Positions 32,501-41,700 of a stretch of DNA of 64,000 bases are shown one piece after another. The translations under genes were made by a program, and so were the position numbers. The notes under the pieces were generated by a model. It had not been told where the DNA came from and did no database searches. It was given only the letters and a program-made list of their open reading frames with translations. Each line of letters starts with the position of its first letter. Position 1 is the first letter of the stretch. Source of the DNA: Blattamonas nauphoetae (taxonomy: Eukaryota; Preaxostyla; Oxymonadida); the NCBI GenBank assembly GCA_033064195.1, contig JARBJD010000051.1:186001-250000 (forward strand). The letters are read 5' to 3'.

Positions 32501-34416
32501 ATAGCGGGTTGAACCAGCTGGAGAAATCCAATCCCAATGAGCGTCCACGCATAGTTTGACAATGTTCCTCGACCAGGGTCGTTGATATCCCATCCTTTAG
32601 CCCAATGTTTGATAAATATGAGGAATTTTGAAACTCGTTCATCACATGAGCAGTATGTCTTGACGAGGTCGCCGAGAAATGGAGTAACAAGTTTATTAAA
32701 ATTGATGGAGAACGGTGTGGGTCGATCTGGAGATAAATCAGGGAGAATCATGAGTGGTTCATTGCAGGAAGCTAAGATCATTGGAAAACGAGCTGTTTCG
32801 TCATATTTGAGGATGGAGAACGGATCATCGTTCAACGATTGAATCAGTGTTGAAAGAATCACTTGCGGCGTATCTTCGGGATTGTCTGTGGATATTGTGA
32901 AATCAAGACGAGAATTTGAGGTCAAGAGACCGGTCGTTGTCGAGCCGTATGGGAGGAGGCGGCAACCTTGATGGCACTTGTCTTTGAGAATCCCTTCAAG
33001 ACGCAGACGAAACGACTCGATCTTTTCGTATGTCGCAGGATCAGACTGAACATTTTTGTTGGCAAGAAACGCTTCAATCTCTTCGTGAATTGGAGGTTCA
33101 GTGAGATTAATCTGTGGAGGACTGCAGAACTGAATTGAAGCCATGGAGGTGTCTTGACGTGGAGTGCCACGTTTGACGCGATTCTCGAATTGAACCTTTT
33201 CTTTCCTCTTCTCCTCGGAAGGATGGAGAAGATCATGGAGAGACGTCGTTTTCAAAATGTCCAGCGATTTTTGAAAGGCAGATCTGACGATTATTGACTT
33301 GTGTTGTCTGCCTGCAGCGTTATTCGAATTTCGAAACGGATCGAGGATTGTGAAACAATCTTTTGCCACTTTTCCTTGCAGACTCCCTGCGATTGATTGA
33401 GTCTTAACAAGTCGACCGTGTCTGATGGAGAATGCCATCGAGAATTGGAATGAGTTCAAGAAATCAAGAAAACCGAAGAAGAGGGAGGAGACGCTGGCGG
33501 GGTTGATCGGGCGAGGATCGGCTCCAAACGATGCATCCGTCGGATTGGGAAGAAATCCCGTTTGGAGAGAGAGCCACGGCTCGGGATCTTTTGAGAATCT
33601 GATCTGGAGGTCATCCACAACCGTGTCGACCACAAGATCCGGGTTCGATGCGTCGATGTATTCATCAGATTGAAGGTTCGGGAGAATGGCTGGTTGAACC
33701 AGCTGGAGAAATCCAATCCCGATGAGCGTCCATGCAAAGTTTGACAGCGTTTGATTGGATTCGTTGATATCCCATCCTTTGGCCCAGTGTTTGATTAAGA
33801 TGATAAATTTTGAAACTCGTTCATCACATGAGCAGTATGCTTTGAGAAGCTGGGAGTTAAAAAGAATCACGTTTGAATCAAAATTGATCGAGAACGGTGT
33901 GGGTTGACCTGGAGATAAATCAGGGAGAATCATGAGTGGTTCATTGCAGGAAGCTAGGATCATTGGAAAACGAGCTGTTTCGTCATATTTGAGGATGGAG
34001 AACGGATCATCGTTCAACGATTGAATCAGTGTTGAAAGAATCACTTGCGGCGTATCTTCGGGATTGTCTGTGGATATTGTGAAATCAAGACGAGAATTTG
34101 AGGTCAAGAGACCGGTCGTTGTCGAGCCGTATGGGAGGAGGCGGCAACCTTGATGGCACTTGTCTTTGAGAATCCCTTCAAGACGCAGACGAAACGACTC
34201 GATCTTTTCGTATGTCGCAGGATCAGACTGAACATTTTTGTTGGCAAGAAACGCTTCAATCTCTTCGTGCATTGGAGGTTCAGTGAGATTAATCTGTGGA
34301 GGACTGCAGAATTGTATTGAAGTCATTGAGGGGTCTGGAGGAAGAGGCCTCCGAGGATGAGAATTCTTAGATTTTGGAAATCGTCCTCGTCTCGCTTGAT
34401 GCGGTTTTTGTGACAT
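26575..34416 (-). CDS. double pseudo-nucleotidyltransferase / DEAH helicase / RBR fusion, right copy
   Basis: 2,613 codons in one exon. Rough residues: 25-420 and 424-830 are two TUT/GLD-2-like domains (YGSTTTGLLTSNS, then AYCSCDERVSKF, FIKHWAKGWDIN, LPNLQSDEYIDASNP); about 992 STGSGKT, about 1095 DEIHER, about 1130 MSATPDE, about 1342 QRRGRVGR define a DEAH/RHA-type RNA helicase; a long middle with KH/RRM-sized blocks as in plant DEAH11/12; CLDCLEDLF near 2380, CCPEHP near 2474 and CPNCK..SYKETGCN..CC near 2530 form a C-terminal cysteine-rich RBR-like module. Helicase motifs look intact. In both TUT-like domains the first catalytic Asp of the S-D-x-D motif is Arg (SRLD) and the later Asp site reads FSINF, so nucleotidyl transfer is unlikely. 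Expected role: binding and remodelling RNA with ubiquitin-ligase output, in cytoplasm or nucleus; the function is inference. It follows the GRP170-like gene head-to-tail. Confidence 0.8.
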   Translation of the reverse strand: MSQKPHQARRGRFPKSKNSHPRRPLPPDPSMTSIQFCSPPQINLTEPPMHEEIEAFLANKNVQSDPATYEKIESFRLRLEGILKDKCHQGCRLLPYGSTTTGLLTSNSRLDFTISTDNPEDTPQVILSTLIQSLNDDPFSILKYDETARFPMILASCNEPLMILPDLSPGQPTPFSINFDSNVILFNSQLLKAYCSCDERVSKFIILIKHWAKGWDINESNQTLSNFAWTLIGIGFLQLVQPAILPNLQSDEYIDASNPDLVVDTVVDDLQIRFSKDPEPWLSLQTGFLPNPTDASFGADPRPINPASVSSLFFGFLDFLNSFQFSMAFSIRHGRLVKTQSIAGSLQGKVAKDCFTILDPFRNSNNAAGRQHKSIIVRSAFQKSLDILKTTSLHDLLHPSEEKRKEKVQFENRVKRGTPRQDTSMASIQFCSPPQINLTEPPIHEEIEAFLANKNVQSDPATYEKIESFRLRLEGILKDKCHQGCRLLPYGSTTTGLLTSNSRLDFTISTDNPEDTPQVILSTLIQSLNDDPFSILKYDETARFPMILASCNEPLMILPDLSPDRPTPFSINFNKLVTPFLGDLVKTYCSCDERVSKFLIFIKHWAKGWDINDPGRGTLSNYAWTLIGIGFLQLVQPAILPNLQSDEYIDASNPDLVVDTVVDDLQIRFSKDPELWLSLQAGFLPNPTDASFGTDPRPINPASISSLFFGFLDFLNSFKLSMAFSIRHGRLVDTNSIAKSLHGVQAKGCFTILDPFRNSSNIAARQHKSIAVRSSLRKSLDIIKTSSLNDLLHPSEEKKKGLAHFVNRVKRDIPRRRPSPSPVNSTSPPPHPHPLQPPPISDPEQKRALLNDVQTILTDSFLFEDDVETTFISLLAPLDYFCRSTEWMESMTLISSSLNNISTKLPLYLSQSNVEQVKQDLVRIFSAISTFTAFMTGNDTLEAKVIEDKLFRIVFSPEKDNWNTRVYAVYDKHTEFLTTPHPFLNFKSSTGSGKTRCSPFIFAIKALQDNLQRPIFIMTQPSSAIVADKIADFTRILGDSVVLTSEPHEILGLLRQQITKPVIALLPPFKAVKLLVKAEQKTLDLIGRTRFCLDEIHERSVDTDILLAKLGEKCRANPFPLQVLMMSATPDERILKCFPSISHISLSDSQLFPIDDRKKEVERLPNTSKVAAEEVVEILADMVSGHREKGHFLVFTSTNNRMKEIDHEIRNRISPKTQPIFRTVNVLENMEGKLEKKSDFDHYLNKTIGTNTTTTFVMIVKYAGFVSSTAKGLIKQEMRQYPNLIKIIIGTEAIESSVTIDNLAAVVDCGIHNQASYDRAKGLTILTEEPISEKSQTQRRGRVGRTRDGVCVQIMIKDKPPINELPPSILTSDIAGDILRLRGIDLDLEKVQNLPDPIPIDDINNYLSELTSIGALDSQTRKLTEIGRELAIFSKLSPFLASSILATKAEAVVQSEEERMIVELVCFFIVLVFTSSRLVTDENNEHLRSNYCEDSDIVTLMLTLLQMRKCKGSTKDNALKFGLAGKDAPRIIFDVEDLMKKRAKDIARTTIWEKVEEYCSEREKLMDTIQKLIDCIRARNESYISCREASFLTVADCMNSPILIYQGHPSLSFSEDVRSVISVKNRPGQTGLSCPENCFVFEISPNTTTKETYGSLLHRNFTKPNQRRPISVKCEASLNNPFTLPLLKAYLETSEHFVGMFKSKDITGLNAGTEFCILSQHPDSAVVTAIPKNEDDCTILQKAIDSVRQVLPFVGRTVLLQHEVINCAVAMTSYGSDEMISKTIFFKDTKIRPYSMTQRSIDFLVQHRPLLASKNDEIVIAITGESLSIPLADSDNSQQKQDQFYNPCVSHKVTSVFSTDHYFSDHLVVLTELTIPGMNPLTWTRQTIHAEYTTKQYLVHTANQIMRGTIEVQSSSHLLLFHDPRDKLIVDGVVPQLPPDIQLDQTQSKSHPVTSTIERYSMFLNMNKSLTQPINLRGFTTDTEKKRGPRVPKKEMSADEKQEFERNKLRIQAIKAEEARIKDAWNSTRNKTTMIQQQAQLKNERQNLFNRNDSLKGVKHQKIHSIPFKEIKTFLKESKLGSLLHSDTINGIVSITVKNEDNNGTIKRKIDELCRTTTTMESIPLVGVTIHNRTDSGLKKNEFVSKISSVTQKFGAIVVFQKEYQESKTRQFHGDIFVQLLSSDFLLTFVTELERALVGEILTPLVFPSAIVPRCVMNRPLVQNCINDWLTHHKLTMIKRKGNKWGGPKEQVDRAHALLLDPENHPHIPFLQKTLDDSFDMHNVNKIISRQLRGKNEKTRWAIDIHNRLLLIPSTVSEKEYETVMKSLGASTPSETEGEQAELLGDYLYCGDVTKRSKRRLNVYQRDGTIQMKPFCLDCLEDLFNESTKSYVAGGHKQPHMTAIVSNPTQLSLLSLVDECSDVTESEQPERWPMIPLAQQMVAFLDEPSLKPMVQIWVSVNGQAALRKSPKLVCCPEHPTILMPRPPRGTRLSCSHLGCKLFLCADCGQWHPPNQCKNKLVPPLGYRFCPNCKCMSYKETGCNRVCCNNCSIQYCYTCGLFTATDSGSVYAHLGKEHGDFFADPPDYRKSRGENVSDSELKAFYTKYPHLSPD
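31990..34340 (-). repeat. internal tandem duplication of the TUT-like domain
   Basis: The stretches ending near 34327 and near 33147 repeat each other for about 1.18 kb. The part 32870-33147 against 34050-34327 is nearly identical, while the later halves differ more (KLVTPFLGDLVKTY against SNVILFNSQLLKAY). The left copy shows only one such domain, so this arose in, or was kept only by, the right copy. Confidence 0.75.
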
Positions 34417-34570
34417 TCAAAAAAGATCGGAACCTTTACTAAAAAATCAGGTCCTCAACAATCAAAAATAGGAAAAACTCTTCATTCTTCGGTTTTCTAT
34501 AAATATCTCACACTGAAGGAAAAGAGAATGGGAGTGACACTCATGAATGATTACGCGAAATAATGAAACC

Positions 34571-37500
34571 TCACAACTCATCCAAATTCTCAGTATCTTC
34601 CTTCGACTTCCTCTTCGACTTTTTGGTTTGCTTCATCAGCTTCTCTTCCTCAGCCTGTAAAAGTTCTGTTTGTTGTTTCAGTCGATCCATGACGTCGTTC
34701 ATTTTGTCGTCGAAGATTTTGATTCGTTGTCTGATTTCGTCGTCAGTGACATCTTCCCACTTTCGTTTCTGAACTGTCTCTCCAGTCTCCGTCTCCATGG
34801 TGCTGTCGCCTTCCTTTCCTGTGTCAAACTGAGCCAACCACTTGGTCTCTTCGTTGGCAATCATCAAAATCTCAACAGCAACAACCTGCGCATCCACTCC
34901 CATCGAAGCAAGCTCAGCGCTGATGTTGGCCGCCCCCTTGATTCTCCCTCTCAACCCCTCCTCCAAATCCTTTCGGCTCTTCTTTGTGGCCACTCGGTTG
35001 ATGATAGGCTCGACATAGTCGTTGATCTGTCGAAGCTTCTTTTCGAGTTCAACGGCAATCTCTTCCATGGGAGAGGTTGGCTGGTGGTCTGCTTCTTCTG
35101 GCTCGTCGATTGGCTCGTCCACATCCGCCTCGTCTGTCTCAGATGCTTTCTTCTGTGCCTCTTCCCTCCTCTTCTTCTTCCTTTCCTGCTCCTCGGCGAA
35201 ACGAGTCGCAGCATTTGTCTTGTTTTGTTCCTGTCTTGTCAGGAAATCGTCGACGATTGTTTCAGACCCCTTCTCGGACATCATCTCCACCCACTCCTTC
35301 GCAGACTGGATCTCCTTAAGAGCTACTGCCCTCTCCTCGTCCGTCGAGACCTCAACAGCCATCCCCTCCTTCCTCTCCATGATCTCCTCCATGGCAGACA
35401 GGAGTTGGAGGGCCTCACCGAGCTGAGTGTCGACGTGTTCCTCAAAGATCTGTCTCTCCATCACTGAATACAGTTTGGTGTAGCAACCGTACGATTCTTG
35501 TCCCGAAAGCTTTCGGAAACCGCGACGATAGGCAGTGGGAATGAGAGGGAGGGAGACGAATTTGAAGGGGGACTTGGGGGGTTTGTTTGTGGGTGGTGGC
35601 TGGACAGGCGGTGTTGGGGTTTCTGGTTCGGTTTTGGTTTGTTCATCGCTTTCTCTGACGAAGTCGTCGAATTCTTCTTCCTCTTCCTCTTTTTTCTCTT
35701 GGATGGAGTCAATCCATTTGAACTCCTCGTTCAGCATCGCCTTCTGTGTTTCGTTCCACTCTTGTTGGAACTCTTTCCACTGCGGGTCGCTGTGGATGAG
35801 CCAAGGAACACCCGACTTCGGCTTCAAAAATCTGGTCACAAGTCTGACGAAGACAGAATTTGTTGATTCCAACATTGAGCTCCTTCTGTCGGCGCGTTGT
35901 TTGGCGAACTTGGCCATGCTGGGAGTGTGAGGGTTGACGAAGGTTTTCTCCTCTTCTTCGTCATCCTCATTCTTCTTCCAGTACGTGAGGTGTGTGTCTT
36001 CAACTTGGACTAAGCCAAACTTGTCTCCAACAACATCCATGATGAACGATGCGTTGATCAGTTCGGTTCCTGCCTTCTCCTTCATTTCTTTCAGGTCAAG
36101 ACGGGCGCGGAAGAGAGATACAGGGACACCTTCTGGGATGGAGTGTGCTTCGCAGTGGTGCATGTTCAGAGTGAGGTGATCAGGAAGGGAGTTTGGAATG
36201 ATCTTGCTTCGTCCGTTAGACCATGGTACGATCTTTGTTCGATTTTCGGGGTGGGCCTGGACAGTTCCGAATGGGACGACAATTCGATGACGGGTGGAGT
36301 ATAGAGAGCTGGGAGAGACGACCTCCACAGACCCTTCAAGGACGAAGTCACAGTCTTCATCGTTCACACACTCTTCTCTTCCAATCAACTTGGTCTCCTG
36401 ATTTGATGCCGAGGTTTTGTCATTTTCTGATGGTTCTTTTGGAGTCTGTGGATTTTCCCAGACAGCTGTGAATTCAGCACAGACACGCTTCTGCTTGCGT
36501 CGGAGAATGTTGAACGTGCTGTCGCCTTCGGGCCTTCCAGCCGAGAAGAGAGATTCCGACGCTTCCACGCGGGCTTCGTTCGAGTCGCCCATCAGTGTTG
36601 CTAGTTCCTTGTTGAAAAGGGGGGCCAAATCTTCTTGAACGCTTTCTTCGAATTCTTTCTTTTCTTTCGTGGTCATTGTTCCGTTCTCGGCCTCGAATGC
36701 CAAAACTCGCTTTTTCTTCTCCTCCTTCATAACGCGGTTGAATATTGATTTCCATGCGCGTTCTTCTTTCGACTTTTGTTCATCTAACTTTTGCAGCCGT
36801 TTTTTCTCTCCACGGCGGTTCAGGAACCCGTAATAGGATCCTCCGAGGGCAGCACTCTCATCAAGATTTAGACGCTTGTTCAGTTCACTACGTTCAAATT
36901 GAGTCTTAATGGCATCTTCGAAACCGTCGATTCGAGTTCCACCGCCAACAAGTTCGATGGAAATGGCGTCAAATGTGATGCCTTCGAACTTGCGAATGAT
37001 TGTCTCCTTAAACGACTCTGAAAAGGCTGTAAGTTTCTTGAAAAGACGTCTGGTTTGGGAATGAAGACGATGTCGTGTGAATGTTTGGTTGTGGATAGGA
37101 TATGATGGAATACCAGTCTCAATCGAAATATGCACTGAATGCAGGATTGTCAGTTGTTCCTTCACTTCTTCTGCCGTCTTGCGGAGATTTGTCATCAAAA
37201 CTTGGTTCTTTGTCACCAAATCACATTCTCCTGCTGATTTGGCGGCTCTGATACGGCATTGATAGTCATGAACTTTCTGGGCATACATTAGAGCTCCATC
37301 ACCTCCGTGAGGGAGAGGAAACCCACTCTCAGTGAACAATTCCTCGAATTCTTCAAGTTCTTCAGGAATATATGATTCTTCGTTTGTGTCCGTTGCGTTT
37401 TCCTTCAGGATCATCACTGGCTCGTAGTCAATTTGTCTGAACGGAATTTCATCTGAAGAATTGGGAAGAGAACGAATAATTGTGCAATTCTCTGCAAGAC

Positions 37501-38681
37501 AATCGGCAAGTTCCTTTTCAGCTTTGATTTGTGTGTCGTTGTTTTTCATTTGAGTGCAGATTGATTTGACAAGATCGTGAAGAAGGGCTTTTTCAAAAAT
37601 ATCTCCTCCATATCCTTCCAACGTCTCCCAATAACGGACATCCATTTGAGTTTTCGTTCTCGTCCATTCTGGCTCTTCCAGAGCAGTTCCATTCTTTGAC
37701 GTGTTTCGTTTTTCCAGATCAAACAAATATTGAACATACGAAAAGGTTGTGGAGGATGCTCCCATATCAACGAAGATAACATCTCTTCGGTCTTTCGGAA
37801 TAACACCAGAATCGTCAGTTTTCTGTGCTTTGAAACTCGTCCATTTACTGTCGGATTTTGGCTCTTCCTTCACTTCTTTCTTGCCCTTAAAGAGCGATGA
37901 CAACTTTGAGGCGAATCCACCAGATGATGACTCTTTTTCTTTCTTTTCTTTCTTGACTTTGAGTGAATAACTGGGTCCCTCAGCGATCATTCCAAGATCG
38001 TCCCGTGTTGCCGGCATGGTACGTGAGCGTTGATATCCATACCAAATTGCTGTTGCTACATTCGATTCTACAAGGGCAGAAACATGCATTTCGGCAAACT
38101 CTGCGGCATCAAGGAGAGATTCTCGCTGTGATTGACTGAAGCTTGGTGGAATGATCAGAATGAATTCACGAAAAGTATTGTTTGCGGTCCGAACAATACG
38201 ACGATGGGTCGCCTGGAGAAGAGCTCCGGTGATTTCTTCCGGAGTGCTCGAAGAGTTCAAGTGAGGTTCCAAGAAAATGAAATCCTCTCGTTCTTCTCTA
38301 GTTGTGAATCGAGCGGCTGGCATTTTCTCTTGAATGTGTTCAGGAATGTAGGATTTACCGAGAAGATGGATAATATTAGTGAATGTTCGGTTCGCCATTC
38401 GTGCGCTCTGGAGAAAAGATTGATGAAGACAGTATGTGAACACAGTGAAAAAAGACCTTTCGTTCTGCTTCAAAGTCAGTATAAATGTGTTTTCCATCCA
38501 AAGTAACCAATGTTGGGCATGTGGCTTGACGGTCACTTGCTGGAATAATCTCGAAAGTGTATTTGCCTCCGAAACCGGCAGAAGCAATGTGCTTTGAACC
38601 TAGATCAATACTGGCAACAGACTGGGAGGAAACGCCAGTAAAGAACGATAGGAGGAGGACGAATTGAGGAATCATCGTCAC
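34571..38681 (-). CDS. GRP170/HYOU1-like ER Hsp70-superfamily chaperone
   Basis: ER-lumenal Hsp110/GRP170-class chaperone or nucleotide exchange factor. Exon 1 38457-38681, intron 38408-38456 (49 nt), exon 2 to 34571; product 1,353 residues, longer than the usual ~1,000. A hydrophobic signal peptide (MIPQFVLLLSFFTGVSSQ) is followed at once by SIDLGSKHI (phosphate-1 loop). VDMGASSTTFSY is the phosphate-2 loop in the GRP170 form (animal HYOU1 has DMGSGST), and LVGGGTRIDGFEDAI is the adenosine motif. After about 830 comes an acidic/lysine-rich insert and a long helical C-terminal domain. It ends in ENLDEL, an xDEL-type ER-retention signal. The last 926 bp were copied to 24577-25502. Head-to-tail with the fusion gene, 154 bp apart. 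Confidence 0.85.
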
Positions 38682-38797
38682 ACAAATCGATCTGTCTCAA
38701 CATAAAAAAATGAGATCAATATAAAATAACAGAGAAAGAATGTGTGAAATGAGGAACAAAAGTGAAATTAAAATGATCATCCAAACAGGAAGAAGCT

Positions 38798-41700
38798 TCA
38801 ATCCATCAAAACCTTCCATTCATCCAATGAAAATCTGATGTCCTCACTCGATTTGTCGTTGACGTGAGAATCATCCTCAAGAATAGTGTCTTGTCCAAGA
38901 AGAAGGTCAGTATTATCTGTAGATAATTGGAAAAGAGATGACTGCTGATATTGATTGTTCAAAGGTGTGGTTAACGCGACTGGACTTCGCGTCTCTCGTT
39001 CTCCTTCGTTGTCGTCAGATTCCTGACAACTATGCGAACTGCGTCGAACATCGTCATTCTTTTCAAGATGTTCAGTTACTCTGTAATCGTTGATTGGTGT
39101 TTGCTGGATTTGGATTGAGGAGATGGATGGCATGAAAGCAATGCTGGTTTGATCGAAATATGATTCAGCTGGGTGAAGTGGAGATTGGGGGATTTCCTGG
39201 GTAGTCCCAGTTGGAGCGGGTTGTGTAGGAGGCTTTTGCGAATGTGTGGAAGGATTTGGATGAAGTGGGAGGTCGACCGAAAGATGTTTTCGGTCAGAAT
39301 CGTATTCTTCGTCGCCGTGAAGTGAATCGATTGCTCTCTTTCTCTTTTCTCTGTTCTCACTCTCCTTTTTCTTTTTCCCAATCTCTCTTTTCATCCGAAG
39401 GAGACCAATAGTCTGGGTAAGTTCTTTCTTTTCCTTTTCGATGGTTGTTAGTGAGTCTTTCAATCGACGATTCTCTTTCATCCACTCTCTCGTCTTCCCA
39501 TCAATCGAATCAATGACTTTCAGAACCTTATCAATCTCATTGTCTTCATTCTTTCCTTGTTCATCGACATACTCGTCAATCCGAAGAGGTGTTCGAGGAA
39601 TTTCTGTCTCGGCGACAGTCAGTATGCGGTTTGTCGCTGTGGAGAACAGATTTTCGTCCTGTTCATCCAACACGTCCTGTCTGAGTGGTGAATCGTCTTG
39701 TGAGGCACTTGTGTCGTTCTTTGGTGGATTTCCATCCAAATCTTGTTCGTCATTAGTGTTCTTTTCAGGCGAGCTGTTCGATTCGTTCTCTTGGAGTGAT
39801 TTCAGGATTCTTTTTCGTTCACACGAATACGGAGTGAAGGAGACGATCTTCATTCCCTTTCCTCCTTTCTCCTTCCCATTTGGAGTGTTCAACATCGACC
39901 GAAGTTTCTGTCGTTGCGGCCGAAGCTGGTCCTCCTTCGATCCTGTCCGAGAACCCCCATTTCGAGAAGTCTGGCTTTGGTGCTGTCCCACCTCAGCCCA
40001 ATCAGCTCCGACGGGGTGAGTGAGGATTGTGGTGTGTTGCAGAGCCATGCGTAGTGTTTCCATTCGAAGTCGGTTGACTTCAGCCACAGAGTCGAGCTGT
40101 CTCTTGTACTCGTTCATCAGAAGTTCTTTCTCATTCAGCTCGAACACACAATCTTCGAACTGTCGTTCCAGACGTTTGTTCTCATCTGACAGCTCGTGAC
40201 ACAGTTCAACACTGTCTTTGAGAGCAGTCGAAACATCTGTGACGTCTTGGGCTTGGACAGGTTTTGGGTTTGATGGAGCTGTGGGTTGATCCAGTGAACT
40301 CGGTGATGCGTCTGATGTGTTGGGATTTTGGTCGGAGTGTTCGGGTTTGTTTTGAGTCGACGACATTTGGTTCGGGATTTCTGAAGGTTGGTCTTTCGAA
40401 GTTGATGGGTCTGTTGTTGTCGATGGAGAATCAGATGTTTTTGATTCTGGATCGAAATGTAGTGGCTCCTCTTTGTCCTTCGGTTTATCGTGCAATCCAT
40501 CTCCGAATTCCTGTTCTGTTCCGTCTGTGGATTCAGGTGCGAGCATGTTTTCAGTCGGTCGGTCGAGCGGACGAATGGCCTGTTTGAGAGATTGAAATTG
40601 TTCGATCGACGGTTTTGTTGACTCGACGAGGGTGCTCAGGATTGCGTCTTTCTTCTCATTTTCCTTTTTCAATTCCTTTGCCTCTTCACACACTTTCTTC
40701 ACCTTTTTGAGTTGTTTTTGTAGAGTTTTGATGAACAACGGTTGCGATCCTCCGGGTTCACCTGTTCCAGACGAATGTTCGCCTTCGTCGTCTCCATCTT
40801 CTGTTGAACTGTCATCAAAGTCCAACCCAAGTTCGTCGAACACTTCGTCCATCATCGTCGTCAATTCTTTTCCACATTCTTCTCCTTTCCCTTCGACCAT
40901 TTCGATGTGTTGAGCCTTTTCTTCGTTTTGTTTCTCTGTTTCTTTGAGCTGAGTTTGTTTGTTTGTCAGTTCGCCTTTCAGTTCTTCGTTTGATGCTTCC
41001 AAATGTTTTTTCTTCTCTTCCAGGTTTTCAACCATCTTCTTTGTCTCGTGTTCCGTCTTTGTTGCTTGCTCTACTGCTTCCTGAGATTGTTGTTGGAGTT
41101 CACTGAGTTTCTTGTTGAGTTGTTGTTCAACCTCTTTCAGTTTTTGTTCCGCTTTGGCTGTTTCTTGTTTGGATTCATTTGATTTGTCTTCAATCTCGTT
41201 CTGCATTTTCTGGATCAAATTCTGTTTTTCTTCCAATTCGGTTTCGAGTGCCCTCAATTGTTCTTCTTGGAGTTGTATTTTGTCTTCATGCGCTCTCACA
41301 CGTTCCTCTCCCTCGTTCCGTATCCGCCTCTCCATATCCTCCATGTGCCCCTCTTTTTCCATCAGCAGGGTTTCCAAATGCCGGATGATGCGTCGCAGAT
41401 GTGCAGCTTCTCGGATCGTGTCTGGATCAGCACCTCTCGTCTCACTCCCCCATGTTCTGTCCTTTTTCTTCAACGACGACGAAAGAAGAGTAAATTGCGG
41501 AGGACGGGTGGTGTCCCGTCCTTTGCGGGTTGTCGTCGGGGTCGATGTGAAGGTGCCTGATCTGGTATCCTGAAACAGATCATCGTCAGTGGTTCGTTTA
41601 GTGTCAGAAAAACGAACGTGATTCGCCCTGCTCGCTGACATCGGTCGTTGTTGTGTTCGGGTGTTTGGTGGACGCGTTGACGTGCGTTCAAGCTCTGTGG

